Shown: positions 1-8,571 of the stretch, piece after piece | How the letters are laid out: the number at the start of each line of letters is the position of its first letter | Numbering within the stretch: the first letter of the stretch is position 1 | Assembly: GCA_947366545.1 (NCBI GenBank) | Contig: CANBAL010000002.1 | Coordinates: 78,889-124,224, forward strand | Length of the DNA stretch: 45,336 nt | From: an uncultured Clostridia bacterium | GTDB lineage: Bacteria; Bacillota; Clostridia; Christensenellales; UBA1242 | Direction: 5' to 3' | Position numbers and translations under genes: made by a program | The notes under the pieces: model-generated | Database searches by the model: none | The model's input: only the letters and a program-made list of their open reading frames with translations | Told to the model about the DNA's origin: nothing

Positions 1-1041
1 ATCAAGAAGGGAGGTTTTACCATGGTCAACATGACCCATTACGGCAACAACTGGTGGGCGTTTGATTAAGTTTTTCTCATCATCGGTCTCATTGGCAGAC
101 TCGATAAGTTTTTGCTCAAAGGTTTTATCAAGTTTAAGTTCGAGGGTAATCTCAAAATCGCTGGCTACAAGTTCTGCTGTCTCATAGTCGATAGTGCTGT
201 TTATAGTTGCCATAATGCCGAGCATCATGAGTTTTTTGACTATCTCAACTACTGGCTTACCTATCTTCTCGCTGAAATCTTTGACTGTGATTTCCCTTGA
301 TGTGAGAACAGCATGTTTGATTGCTGGAGCGATAACGGTGACGGTTTCTTTTTTCTTCTTTATGCTCTTTCTAGAGCCGAAGGTTACCTCTTCAATGCCG
401 TCTTCGTCTTCAATTAAAATATTATTTCTTCTATTATCACCGAGTTTACGGTTTGCAACCTTCTTCTCATCATATGAAGCGTTATGTTTTTGGGCAAATT
501 TGGCTTTTTGCTGGAAGTTTCTATCATTCTTCACTTCAAGTTCAGGAGCATCATTAAAGGACTTGAAATTGTTTACCTTGGTAGAGACAAAATTGTTTGA
601 ACCGGTTTTCTTTTGCTTATTAAAGTTTGGATTGAATGGAGTTTTACCGTTGTTATTAAAATTATTAAATGGTTTACCATTTTGACCCTTTGGCTTAAAC
701 TCTCCCCTATTTTGACCATTATAGTTTGGATTAAAGGAGCGTGGCTGACGTTGAGCACTATTATCAAACTTACGATAATTTGATTTTTGTCCATCGACAA
801 AAGTAGGCTTTGGCTCCTCTTTTGGTGCGACTGGAGTTTCTTTAACCTCCACGGTCGTCTTTTCGGCCTCTACCTTTTCTGTCTCTTTCTGCTCTACAAT
901 TCTTTTCTGTGCTTGCAGCGTTCTTGTAAACCCTTCTAGGTCGCTTTTCGCCGTCCTTACATTGCGCAAGAGTTCGAGCAGCGTACCATCTTTCTGCAAT
1001 TCATGTATTGTCCTTAAGTTGTTTAGTGTTTGATTTGCCAA
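1..1041 (-). CDS. infB: Translation initiation factor IF-2, N-terminal part (partial)
   Basis: IF-2 is the GTPase that brings fMet-tRNA to the 30S subunit and promotes subunit joining. The reading frame is open from a TTG at 1041 to the window edge (347 codons). An AGGAG lies 7 bases upstream of that TTG, and no ATG fits. The N-terminus (about residues 1-230) is a low-complexity, Asn/Lys/Phe-rich linker that includes the segment FNNFNNNGK. A canonical IF2_N domain follows (ITVKDFSEKIGKP, then KKLMMLGIMATIN). The G1 motif GHVDHGKTSLLD is the last thing before the edge, so the G domain and domains II-IV lie outside the window. It is the last visible gene of the rimP-nusA-ylxR-ylxQ-infB operon. 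Confidence 0.97.
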   Translation of the reverse strand, partial: MANQTLNNLRTIHELQKDGTLLELLRNVRTAKSDLEGFTRTLQAQKRIVEQKETEKVEAEKTTVEVKETPVAPKEEPKPTFVDGQKSNYRKFDNSAQRQPRSFNPNYNGQNRGEFKPKGQNGKPFNNFNNNGKTPFNPNFNKQKKTGSNNFVSTKVNNFKSFNDAPELEVKNDRNFQQKAKFAQKHNASYDEKKVANRKLGDNRRNNILIEDEDGIEEVTFGSRKSIKKKKETVTVIAPAIKHAVLTSREITVKDFSEKIGKPVVEIVKKLMMLGIMATINSTIDYETAELVASDFEITLELKLDKTFEQKLIESANETDDEKNLIKRPPVVAVMGHVDHGKTSLLD

Positions 1042-1053
1042 ATTTTTGCTCCT

Positions 1054-1338
1054 TTATTCTTCAATCATTTTTTCTATGATTTCGCTTAGGTTTTTATTCC
1101 TTATTCCTATTAGTTTTGTATTGGTATGACTTAGTAACTGTCCTAAATCATTTACATAACTTACTTTATATTTTTCTTTTAATTTTTCTGCAAGTTTGAG
1201 TGAGTTTTTACCTGCGTTTTTATCACACAAAACGGAATATATTTTTTTAGTGTAAGAGTCAAGATTTTCTCCACCATAGACTATATATCCGCCTTGTTGG
1301 GCAATGCCAAGATAATTTTTAAGTTTTACTCTGTCCAA
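1054..1338 (-). CDS. ylxQ: L7Ae-family RNA-binding protein YlxQ
   Basis: A small protein of the L7Ae/L30e/Gadd45 fold, a family that binds kink-turn RNA; the cellular role of YlxQ itself is unclear. 94 residues, normal for the family. The sequence runs LGIAQQGGYIVYGGENL, then a Ser/Lys-rich helix, then the hydrophobic strand KLIGIRNKNLSEII. The start is a TTG at 1338 with AGGAGG six bases upstream, inside the ylxR coding region. The two genes overlap by 20 bases, so translation is probably coupled. It lies between ylxR and infB, its standard Firmicutes position. Confidence 0.9.
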   Translation of the reverse strand: MDRVKLKNYLGIAQQGGYIVYGGENLDSYTKKIYSVLCDKNAGKNSLKLAEKLKEKYKVSYVNDLGQLLSHTNTKLIGIRNKNLSEIIEKMIEE

Positions 1339-1582
1339 AGATTTCCTCCTGCAAGTTGGTGATTACTTCGTCCGGAATACCAGCCTTAAATGCCCTATTG
1401 AGTGCGTGCTGTTTTTTCAATTTCTCAAAACATTTTTCATCACGGCATACATATGCACCGCGTCCATTTAGTTTTCCTGAAGGGTCAATTTTTATCTGCC
1501 CGTCCTTCATCTTTACAATGCGAACGAGTGCTTTTTTTTCTTTGCTTTCCTTGCAGGCTACGCACATTCTTATAATTTCCAT
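1319..1582 (-). CDS. ylxR: YlxR (DUF448) RNA-binding protein
   Basis: 87-residue YlxR/DUF448 protein, a small nucleic-acid-binding regulator conserved in nusA-infB operons. The family signature GRGAYVC is present (residues about 41-47), as is an N-terminal CVACKESKEKKALVRIV segment. Two bases separate it from the nusA stop, and its 3' end overlaps ylxQ by 20 bases. Start: ATG at 1582 with a GAGGA-type site upstream. Confidence 0.93.
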   Translation of the reverse strand: MEIIRMCVACKESKEKKALVRIVKMKDGQIKIDPSGKLNGRGAYVCRDEKCFEKLKKQHALNRAFKAGIPDEVITNLQEEIFGQSKT

Positions 1583-1584
1583 TT

Positions 1585-2736
1585 TTATTCCTCATCAAGT
1601 GGTTCAAGTACATCTAGGTCATCAAGATTTTGAAAAGAATCCTCGTCACTTAGTTCGGTAAGTTCGTATTCAGGCTCTTCCTTAGTTATTGTCTGTTGAA
1701 CGCTGCTTTCTGGCTTAACCTCAATCTTCCAACCAGTAAGTCTTGCTGCAAGGCGAACATTTTGCCCGCTCTTTCCTATTGCAAGTGAAAGTTTATCATC
1801 TGGTACGATTACGCGTGATGCGTTTAGGCTCTCATTTGTTTCAACGCTTACTACTTTGGCTGGACTTAATGCCCTTGCAATATATTCAAGAGGATCGTCA
1901 CTATACTCAATTAAATCAATCTTTTCGCCATTGAGTTCGGCAACGATGGTATCAATTCTTTGTCCTCTAAAGCCTACACAGGTGCCGACAGCATCAATAT
2001 TTGGTTTCTCAGTGTAAACAGCAACCTTTGTTCTATTTCCAGCATCACGAGCAATATTTTTTATAATAACATCGCCGTTTGCAACCTCTGGGATTTCAAG
2101 TTCAAAAAGTTTTCTTACAAAGCCGATATTACTTCTTGTAACCTGTATCTGTGGGCCTTTGAATGAATCCTTAATCTTTTTAACATAAACCTTGATACGG
2201 TCGCCTACATTAAATTTCTCGCCTGGGATTTGATCGGATGGAAGCATGACACCCTCTGTATGTGAGCCTGAAATCTGTACATAGATTGTGCCATTATCAA
2301 TTCTCTTAACGATTGTGGTGAGAAGTTCATCCTCTTTTTCAGATAGCTCTGACACTGCAATCTGTCTTTCCATCTCTTTAAGTTTTTGCATTACTACCTG
2401 TTTTGCTGTCTGAGCGGCAATTCGACCGAAATCCTTGGTTGACTCCTCTTGGCTTACCTCGTCACCTACTTTATAGGACTTCTTGATAAGGCGTGCCTCT
2501 TCGAGAGATATCTCTTTATCAGGGTCGGTTACTTCATCTACAACCGTCTTATAAGAATATATCTTGATTGTGCATTTTTCAGGATTTAATTTTACAGAAG
2601 CATTTTTTGCCTCTCCGTACATCTTTTTATAGGCTGAGGCAAGTGCTGTCTCTAGCGTCTCTATAAATGTATCCTTATTTATCTTTTTCTCTGTCTCTAA
2701 GTCTTCTAATGCTTGAAAGAAATCTTTGTTTATCAT
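1585..2736 (-). CDS. nusA: Transcription termination/antitermination factor NusA
   Basis: NusA binds RNA polymerase and nascent RNA and controls pausing, termination and antitermination. 383 residues, close to the Bacillus length. Order: N-terminal polymerase-binding domain (MINKDFFQALEDLETEKKIN, residues 1-125), S1 domain (about 135-200, GTIYVQISGSHTEGVMLPSD), then KH1 and KH2 with the motifs VGTCVGFRGQRI and LSLAIGKSGQNVRLAARLTG. The last 40 or so residues form an acidic Glu/Asp-rich tail. Start: ATG at 2736 after AAGGAG. It is 10 bases downstream of rimP and transcribed from the rimP promoter. Confidence 0.98.
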   Translation of the reverse strand: MINKDFFQALEDLETEKKINKDTFIETLETALASAYKKMYGEAKNASVKLNPEKCTIKIYSYKTVVDEVTDPDKEISLEEARLIKKSYKVGDEVSQEESTKDFGRIAAQTAKQVVMQKLKEMERQIAVSELSEKEDELLTTIVKRIDNGTIYVQISGSHTEGVMLPSDQIPGEKFNVGDRIKVYVKKIKDSFKGPQIQVTRSNIGFVRKLFELEIPEVANGDVIIKNIARDAGNRTKVAVYTEKPNIDAVGTCVGFRGQRIDTIVAELNGEKIDLIEYSDDPLEYIARALSPAKVVSVETNESLNASRVIVPDDKLSLAIGKSGQNVRLAARLTGWKIEVKPESSVQQTITKEEPEYELTELSDEDSFQNLDDLDVLEPLDEE

Positions 2737-2746
2737 CTTTTTCTCC

Positions 2747-3208
2747 TTAAAATTTTATTACTGGCACGATATGTGCTATTTTTTCACGACTAAAACTTTT
2801 ATTTTCGCCATCTATTGCGATTGCCACATCTTCATTTGTGAAAGTAACAAGTTCCCCTTTGAACACCTTTTTTCCGTCTATCTTGGAAAACAAGGTTATT
2901 TCAATCTCCTTTCCTAAATTCCTTTTGAAATCGCGCTCCGTTTTAAGCGGTCTATCTAGCCCTTGTGAACTAACAATGAGAACATATGGCTGATCATCGG
3001 TTGGATTGATTTCATCAAGTAAGGGATCAATGGTTTTACTCACCCTCTCGCAATCGTCTAGTGTGATGCCGCTGTCATTATCAATATAAAATATTAAATT
3101 CATTCCATCGGCTTGTTTAGAGTACTCTATGTCTACGAGTTCATAGCCTAGCCCCTCTATCACTGGCGCCACCTTCTCTTGGCATAGCGTTTTTATTTTA
3201 CCTGCCAA
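2747..3208 (-). CDS. rimP: Ribosome maturation factor RimP
   Basis: RimP is needed for 30S subunit maturation. 153 residues, typical of the family. An N-terminal KH-like domain (EGLGYELVDIEYSKQADGMNL; DNDSGITLDDCERVS) is followed by an Sm-like C-terminal domain, with the conserved VSSQGLDRPLKTERDF between them. The start is a TTG at 3208 with AGGAGG eight bases upstream; no ATG lies near. It is the first gene of the nusA operon, downstream of the promoter at 3282-3310. Confidence 0.96.
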   Translation of the reverse strand: MAGKIKTLCQEKVAPVIEGLGYELVDIEYSKQADGMNLIFYIDNDSGITLDDCERVSKTIDPLLDEINPTDDQPYVLIVSSQGLDRPLKTERDFKRNLGKEIEITLFSKIDGKKVFKGELVTFTNEDVAIAIDGENKSFSREKIAHIVPVIKF

Positions 3209-3236
3209 CTGTGTTTCCTCCTTTTCTACTAACGCA

Positions 3237-3262
3237 GGGAGTGAACATTTCTGCCCACTCCC
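3237..3262 (-). promoter_or_regulatory. Stem-loop in the rimP operon leader
   Basis: A 7-bp stem (GGGAGTG/CACTCCC) with a 12-base loop sits in the predicted 5' untranslated region, between the promoter and the rimP Shine-Dalgarno. Pairing can extend outward to nine of ten positions. Possibly regulatory; that is inference only. Confidence 0.4.
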
Positions 3263-3281
3263 CGCTAATCTAGTCGTTTTT

Positions 3282-3310
3282 ATTATATCAGATTATTACC
3301 ATAATTGCAA
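3282..3310 (-). promoter_or_regulatory. Sigma-A promoter of the rimP-nusA-infB operon
   Basis: Minus strand: -35 TTGCAA (3305-3310), 17-base spacer, -10 TATAAT (3282-3287) preceded by TGA (extended -10). Predicted start near 3275, giving a leader of about 67 bases. Confidence 0.75.
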
Positions 3311-3333
3311 TAAATTTTATCATATTTTTTTAT

Positions 3334-4869
3334 TTATTTAACCTTACTTAATTCAAGTAGTACCTGTGCCGTAGCATAAGCATCATTATACGCCCTATGC
3401 GCATCATTTAAAGTAAGACCGAGTGCGCTGACTAAGGTGCCGAGTTTATAGTTTGCTACCCGGAGTTGTGACTGTCTTGCAACGATGAGAGTATCGATAA
3501 GAGTATTATCAAACTTTAAGCCACATTTTAAGCCTGCACGCTTTATAAAATTCATATCAAAGCCTATGACATTATGCCCACTGAGTACGCAGCCCCGAGT
3601 GTAATCGTAAAAGTCTGCAATTACCTCCTCAACACTTGGTGCAAAAGCAACCATTTCATTGGTAATTCCTGTGAGAGCGGTAACCTCCTCTGGTATCTCT
3701 GATTTTGGTTTGACAAAACTTGCAAATCTTTCCTTTATTTGACCATTTACTACCTTGACCGCACCTATCTCGGTTATCTCACAATTCTCGGGATTTAGGC
3801 CTGTTGTTTCAAGGTCAAAAACTACTATTGTATTTGACATGATAAAGTCGTTATATCTTGGTTTATCTTCAAACAAGTTTGCCTGTGAAGGTATAGGGAG
3901 AGGCTCTGGGAAAACCACTTGTTTATGGCTTTTTGCAGGTGCTGCAAGTTCCTCAAGTTGAATTTTTGGCGCTGGACTTGCATAGGAAAGTTTACGCACT
4001 TTGAAGGTTAGTCCGCCGCCTAGCCCCTTGATTACATCGCCGAGACCGAGAACCATCATTCCATCGGCAAGAGCCTCCATTTTTTTTAAATTGCTTTTAC
4101 TACAAAAATAAATACAATCCATTTTTTTATCGTCATCAAGCACAAAGGAAATCAAACAGCCTTCCTCACCCTTTCTTTTGCCACTTTTACGCACAAAGGT
4201 CTTTTTGGTGTAATTTGATATAGTACCCGCGAGTATCACGGAGTTTTTTGGCTTTGTGATAAATTCTATGTATTCGGGTTTTGGTGGTATATCGGTGCCG
4301 ACTATCTTTTTAATAACGCGAACATCATAGCGTTTTGTCCCTACTGCCTGTGGCACAAAAACATCCTCAAAATCTATTTCAGAAGGAAGGGTCTCCTCAC
4401 TTTCCAAAAAGTTTATATTAAAGTTTGCAATAAACCTTTTAGAAAGGTAGGTTTTTAGTTTATTGGTAAGTTCACGCATGTCCATGAGGGAAAGAACATC
4501 TTGATTTAAACTGATATCCAAAGTTTGATTAAAGCCGTCACTTGTAATCGCAATATTGCTTTCTAATATATACTGAGATATACCCTTATGCTCCGCATCA
4601 AAAAAGTTCTTTATCTCCTTATTGATAAGATGTGCGTCTAAGAAACTTTTTTTGAGTTTTACACGCACCTTTGCTTCCAACGATAAAAACTCTCTGACAA
4701 AGGTTGTAAGAGCGTCACGGCTGTCTTTATCAAGTTCCTCCTCATTATACGGATAAAGGAAGGTGATATTGCAGACATTAAGTCCCCTATCATATACCAC
4801 ATCAAAGAGTTTTAAATTTGCAAATTTATCCCCAAACTTTGCGTTTAGAGCGTTCATTAGTTTTTCCAT
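3334..4869 (-). CDS. PolC-derived protein: N-terminal + OB + DEDDh exonuclease, no polymerase
   Basis: 511 residues resembling only the front part of the replicative polymerase PolC. Residues 1 to about 200 look like the PolC N-terminal domains. About 208-300 look like the OB fold (NSVILAGTISNYTKKTFVRK; DDDKKMDCIYF). About 343-508 are a proofreading-type exonuclease. ExoI (VFDLETTGLNPENCEITEIG), ExoII (GHNVIGFDMNF) and ExoIII (HRAYNDAYATA) are all intact, so it should be a 3'-5' exonuclease of the DEDDh type. In full PolC (about 1,440 residues) the exonuclease is inserted in a PHP domain and followed by polymerase and helix-hairpin-helix domains. All of that is absent, and the 125 bases to rimP hold no remnant. 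The locus is the normal polC slot between rseP and rimP. It lies nine bases after rseP with no clear Shine-Dalgarno, so it may be translationally coupled. Confidence 0.85.
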   Translation of the reverse strand: MEKLMNALNAKFGDKFANLKLFDVVYDRGLNVCNITFLYPYNEEELDKDSRDALTTFVREFLSLEAKVRVKLKKSFLDAHLINKEIKNFFDAEHKGISQYILESNIAITSDGFNQTLDISLNQDVLSLMDMRELTNKLKTYLSKRFIANFNINFLESEETLPSEIDFEDVFVPQAVGTKRYDVRVIKKIVGTDIPPKPEYIEFITKPKNSVILAGTISNYTKKTFVRKSGKRKGEEGCLISFVLDDDKKMDCIYFCSKSNLKKMEALADGMMVLGLGDVIKGLGGGLTFKVRKLSYASPAPKIQLEELAAPAKSHKQVVFPEPLPIPSQANLFEDKPRYNDFIMSNTIVVFDLETTGLNPENCEITEIGAVKVVNGQIKERFASFVKPKSEIPEEVTALTGITNEMVAFAPSVEEVIADFYDYTRGCVLSGHNVIGFDMNFIKRAGLKCGLKFDNTLIDTLIVARQSQLRVANYKLGTLVSALGLTLNDAHRAYNDAYATAQVLLELSKVK

Positions 4870-4878
4870 ATCGTTAGT

Positions 4879-6138
4879 TTACAACACAAAATGCAGGATG
4901 TCAATCAAAATGACGAGACCAAACAGCACCATTAGTCCGATGGAGTGTATCATATTCTCCACCTCCCGTTTGATAGGTTTGCCCCGTATCCATTCGATTA
5001 GTGTGAACAAAACATGTGCGCCGTCTAGTGCCGGTATTGGCAATATGTTAAATACCGCAAGGTTGGCGGAAATTAATGGTATAAGCACGAGTAGATTTGC
5101 CATGCTTTGCTGGGTGACGGATGCGATAGTAGCGATTGTAGTGATTGGCCCGCCTATATCTTTAATTGGTATCTGGAAGGTGATGAGCATCCACAAACTT
5201 TTAATAACAACCCATGCAAGGCCAAATGCAAATGGCACACATCTTGCAAGTGCCTCGACGAAAGAGTGGCGGTATGGCTCATAATGAAGATAATTGAGGG
5301 TCATATTCCCGTCCGCATCGGTGGTAACAAAGCCGCCTAGTGAATATGCAGTTTTTGTTTTTTGGATTTTATTTCCACTTTCATCCACTTTATCATTACC
5401 ATTTTTATCGGTTTCGTATACTGGTTTATCATCTTTATCAAATACTAGATAGGTCACTTTAACAAAATATAGTTCGCTATCCATCATTTGCCCGTCTCTT
5501 CGGATTTGGAGTTTAACGGCTGGATAATCCTTGAAAGTCTTATCCTTATTTTCCTCTGCTTTAAGCCATGCCTCCATTTTCTCAACCTGCAAATCAACTA
5601 GGTCTGGGAAATTGTAACTATAAGCAAAATCTATCTTTGTGCCATCCACATAGAAGATAACATCCCCTTCCTTTAGCGAATTTACCTCGGGGTCATACTC
5701 TGCACTATGTTCATAAGAAACAACATGATTTAAGGTTGTAATCTTATTAAATTCGGGTATATCATACCCTACACTTACAAGCAGTATAAAAGAAAATATA
5801 ATCGCGGTGAGGAAATTGAAGGTTACACCTGCAAGAAAGACTATTATTCTCTTCCATGGCTTTTGATTTGTGAAAGCGTCTTTGCCCTCTATTGGGTTGC
5901 CGTCCTTATCTGTACCATCCTCGCCCGCAAAGGCACAATAGCCTCCAAGTGGGAATATCCTTAGAGATATCTTCTCTCCCCGCTTATTTGTACGAGAAAA
6001 TATGGCCTTTCCAAAGCCTATCGAAAATTCCTCTATTTTAAATTTTAATATTCTGCCCGCTACATAATGCCCGAGTTCATGCACTAGTACCATAAACAGC
6101 AGTACTACTATCGCAAGCAATACATATAAAACTATCAT
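4879..6138 (-). CDS. rseP: Site-2 protease RseP (M50)
   Basis: Intramembrane zinc metalloprotease that cleaves membrane-bound anti-sigma factors and remnant signal peptides. 419 residues. The HELGH zinc site is in the first transmembrane segment (residues about 21-25). A PDZ region lies in the middle, and the second active-site segment FNILPIPALDGAHVLF is near the C-terminus. Inside the extracytoplasmic region is an Asp/Lys/Asn-rich insertion (about residues 225-265, containing DKDDKPVYETDKNGND) that I do not recognise as standard. It lies between cdsA and the PolC-like gene; dxr, often found here, is absent. Confidence 0.95.
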   Translation of the reverse strand: MIVLYVLLAIVVLLFMVLVHELGHYVAGRILKFKIEEFSIGFGKAIFSRTNKRGEKISLRIFPLGGYCAFAGEDGTDKDGNPIEGKDAFTNQKPWKRIIVFLAGVTFNFLTAIIFSFILLVSVGYDIPEFNKITTLNHVVSYEHSAEYDPEVNSLKEGDVIFYVDGTKIDFAYSYNFPDLVDLQVEKMEAWLKAEENKDKTFKDYPAVKLQIRRDGQMMDSELYFVKVTYLVFDKDDKPVYETDKNGNDKVDESGNKIQKTKTAYSLGGFVTTDADGNMTLNYLHYEPYRHSFVEALARCVPFAFGLAWVVIKSLWMLITFQIPIKDIGGPITTIATIASVTQQSMANLLVLIPLISANLAVFNILPIPALDGAHVLFTLIEWIRGKPIKREVENMIHSIGLMVLFGLVILIDILHFVL

Positions 6139-6147
6139 TTAACCTCA

Positions 6148-7119
6148 CTAGATTATTACTAGCATTATTACAAAGAATATAAGTAAAAAGGCTGGTAAGA
6201 AAATATATGAATCAAATCTATCTAATATGCCACCATGACCTGGCAACATTTTTCCGCTGTCCTTAACGCCTGCTTTTCGCTTTAAAAATGATTCAAATAA
6301 ATCTCCCGTTTGTGCAAGAATGGAACCTACAAAGGCAATTATTGCTATATGCCAAATTTTTAAACCTGCGGCTGCAAAGGCGGTGTTTATTGGGCCGATT
6401 GCATTCATGATTAAATATGTGCATATGCTGAGAAGTACACACCATACAACCCCACCGATTGAGCCAGAAATTGTTTTATTTGGGCTTACAGACGGCATGA
6501 GTTTTTTGCCGCCGATAAGTGAGCCTGTGAAAAATGCGAATGTATCGGTGAATACTGGTATTAAAATTGTGAACAAAAGCACTGTGAGAGACAGATAGCC
6601 ACCAAATTTTCCTACGCTTGGGAAAGTGGTTGTGAGAGAATCTAAATGATTAAGCACTGTGAGCAAGGAAAGTAAAAAGGCTGGATAAATAAACGCTACT
6701 GCTGTGTTGAAGGCTTTATTGAAAGCAAATCTTGTGGTGGTCATAGACCTGTCCACCTTTCTTATCTTCATTTCATTGAATAGCTTTTTGCGATTTAATG
6801 CCCCTATAGCAAAGGTGGCACCAAAGGTGATGATAATAACGGCAACATCAATTACAAGTGTGAAAGAAAGTCCTATTGTACTATCAAAGGCTAGTCCAAG
6901 TAGGTTTGAAAGCATGAGAAGGGCTGGAAATGCCGCAGCAAGATAGGTATAATTATATTTATCCATTTTGGTGAACAGTCTTGCAGTTTCATATGACGCC
7001 ATTACACTAACAAACAAGATGAGTGCATCAAAGAAATAATTTGATACTAGTTCCCTTAAAACAAAGGCTAGTACCAATACTACAAAAATTTCTAGCGATG
7101 TTAATATTCTCTTTTTCAT
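6148..7119 (-). CDS. cdsA: Phosphatidate cytidylyltransferase
   Basis: Makes CDP-diacylglycerol from CTP and phosphatidic acid in the cytoplasmic membrane, feeding phosphatidylglycerol and related lipids. 323 residues, multi-spanning. The family signature is near the C-terminus: KRKAGVKDSG, then MLPGHGGILDRFDS. The start overlaps the uppS stop (ATGA-type overlap), indicating one operon with coupled translation. Confidence 0.96.
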   Translation of the reverse strand: MKKRILTSLEIFVVLVLAFVLRELVSNYFFDALILFVSVMASYETARLFTKMDKYNYTYLAAAFPALLMLSNLLGLAFDSTIGLSFTLVIDVAVIIITFGATFAIGALNRKKLFNEMKIRKVDRSMTTTRFAFNKAFNTAVAFIYPAFLLSLLTVLNHLDSLTTTFPSVGKFGGYLSLTVLLFTILIPVFTDTFAFFTGSLIGGKKLMPSVSPNKTISGSIGGVVWCVLLSICTYLIMNAIGPINTAFAAAGLKIWHIAIIAFVGSILAQTGDLFESFLKRKAGVKDSGKMLPGHGGILDRFDSYIFLPAFLLIFFVIMLVII

Positions 7120-7817
7120 TTAATTCCTCCAAATCTACGATTCCTTTTAGAATACACCTTTAATGCTTTTCGTAGATGTCTTTCGTTAAAGTTTGGCCAA
7201 AGTACTTTAGGAAAATACAATTCACTGTATGCCATTTGGTATAACATGAAATTTGATATACGCTCTTCTCCACTTGTCCTAATTACAAAGTCAGGCTCGG
7301 GAAGAGATTTTGTATCTAAGTTATCTAAGATGTCTTGTTCGGTGACCTCTTTCACGCCCTCTGCAATTAGTCTATTTACCGACCTTGTGATATCTGATCT
7401 TCCACCATAATTAAGCGCCAAATTTACTATTAATTTATCGTTATCTTTTGTCTCCTCTTTTGTAAGAGCAAGTTGGGTTTTTAAATCCTCGGGAAATGGA
7501 GTAAGATCGCCTATGGTTGTGATTTTTACCCCTCTCTCCTTAAAATTATTGCGTTTTGAATGAAGAAAATCCCGCACCAAATTGAATATGCCATTTATCT
7601 CTTCCTCACTACGCTTCCAATTCTCAGTGGAAAAGGCAAAAAAGGATACCACTTTTACCCCGAACTTTATTAGTGCGTCTATGGTGCGGTCTACTGCGTT
7701 TATCCCCTCTTTATGCCCCATATTTCTTGGCAGAGCCTGGGTACTTGCCCATCTGCCGTTGCCGTCCATTATTATGCCGATATGTTGAGGTATCTTGTTA
7801 ATTCTTTTTTTGAACAT
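7116..7817 (-). CDS. uppS: Undecaprenyl diphosphate synthase
   Basis: cis-prenyltransferase that builds the C55 lipid carrier for peptidoglycan and other wall polymers from FPP and IPP. 233 residues, normal length. Signatures: HIGIIMDGNGRWA near the N-terminus, FFAFSTENWKRS, LNYGGRSDI, and the C-terminal LPEPDFVIRTSGEERISNF. Start: ATG at 7817 after AAGGA. It is flanked by frr and cdsA as in most Firmicutes. Confidence 0.97.
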   Translation of the reverse strand: MFKKRINKIPQHIGIIMDGNGRWASTQALPRNMGHKEGINAVDRTIDALIKFGVKVVSFFAFSTENWKRSEEEINGIFNLVRDFLHSKRNNFKERGVKITTIGDLTPFPEDLKTQLALTKEETKDNDKLIVNLALNYGGRSDITRSVNRLIAEGVKEVTEQDILDNLDTKSLPEPDFVIRTSGEERISNFMLYQMAYSELYFPKVLWPNFNERHLRKALKVYSKRNRRFGGIK

Positions 7818-7856
7818 GTCTCATTCCTTTTGAAGAAAATTGCCCGAAAACATGTA

Positions 7857-8423
7857 CTAAACTTCCATGATCTCCTTTTCTTTTGCCCTGCATGTCTCTT
7901 CCACTTTCTCATTATACTGATCAATGAGTTTTTGTACCTCTTTTTCCGCAGATGATTGTTCATCCTCTGATATGCTGCCCTCTTTTTCTAGGTCTTTCAG
8001 CATTTCCATGGCATCTCTGCGTGCGCCTCTGATTGCAACCTTAGTCTCTTCGCTTATCTTCTTTACAGTTTTTACGATATCTCTTCGTCTCTCCTCTGTG
8101 AGCATTGGAAATACAAGTCTTATCACTTTTCCATCGTCATTTGGAGTTATTCCGAGATCTGCCGCTGAGATCGCTTTTACAACATTCTTTACCTGTGATT
8201 GATCCCATACCTGTACGCAAAGCATTCTTGCCTCTGGCACCGTGATGCTTGCCATCTGATTTAGCGGAGTTGGTTGACCATAATAATCGATAAATACCTT
8301 ATCAAGTACATGTGGATTTGCTCTGCCTGCCCTTATCACCAAATACTCGTTTATTTGGTGCTGGCATGCCTTCTCTAATTCCTCTTGGCAAGAAAGAAGT
8401 ATCTCGTCAATTTCGTTTTCCAT
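7857..8423 (-). CDS. frr: Ribosome recycling factor
   Basis: With EF-G, splits the post-termination ribosome. 188 residues, essentially the family length (about 185). Signatures: IRAGRANPHVLDKV, DYYGQPTPLNQMASI, LVFPMLTEERRRDIVK, and KVAIRGARRDAMEMLK. It has its own promoter (8445-8473) because the usual upstream partner pyrH is missing and an unrelated transcription unit ends just before it. Confidence 0.98.
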   Translation of the reverse strand: MENEIDEILLSCQEELEKACQHQINEYLVIRAGRANPHVLDKVFIDYYGQPTPLNQMASITVPEARMLCVQVWDQSQVKNVVKAISAADLGITPNDDGKVIRLVFPMLTEERRRDIVKTVKKISEETKVAIRGARRDAMEMLKDLEKEGSISEDEQSSAEKEVQKLIDQYNEKVEETCRAKEKEIMEV

Positions 8424-8444
8424 TTGTTTTTCTCCTTAGAGTTA

Positions 8445-8473
8445 AGTGTACATTAATTCATGGATTTTTGCAA
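8445..8473 (-). promoter_or_regulatory. Probable promoter of frr-uppS-cdsA-rseP
   Basis: Minus strand: -35 TTGCAA (8468-8473), 17-base spacer, -10 TACACT (8445-8450). Four of six consensus matches in each box. It lies between the terminator of the 971-residue gene and frr. Confidence 0.5.
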
Positions 8474-8545
8474 ATGTTTTTTAGGCTTTCAATAAGAAAT
8501 ATGCGTTGAGTTACTTTTTTGATATCATTTTTGATAATTTTAGAC

Positions 8546-8568
8546 AAAAAAGTGACCGAGTGGGTCAC
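8546..8568 (-). terminator. Terminator of the 971-residue gene
   Basis: 6-bp G+C-rich stem (GTGACC/GGTCAC, loop of five) followed on the minus strand by a run of six T, immediately after the stop at 8572. Confidence 0.85.
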
Positions 8569-8571
8569 CTT

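Noticed and set aside
194..800. Open frames on both strands (163 and 75 residues) inside the infB N-terminal region
   Set aside because: They overlap the continuous IF-2 frame from TTG 1041 to the window edge; composition mirrors its Asn/Lys-rich linker. No ribosome sites.
3334..4869. PolC-like gene as a pseudogene of full polC
   Set aside because: All exonuclease motifs intact, no frameshift, clean stop, and no remnant of the polymerase domains downstream.
4763..5284. 173-residue plus-strand frame across rseP and the PolC-like gene
   Set aside because: Antisense shadow of two well-supported genes, low-complexity Ser/Ile-rich translation, no promoter or Shine-Dalgarno.
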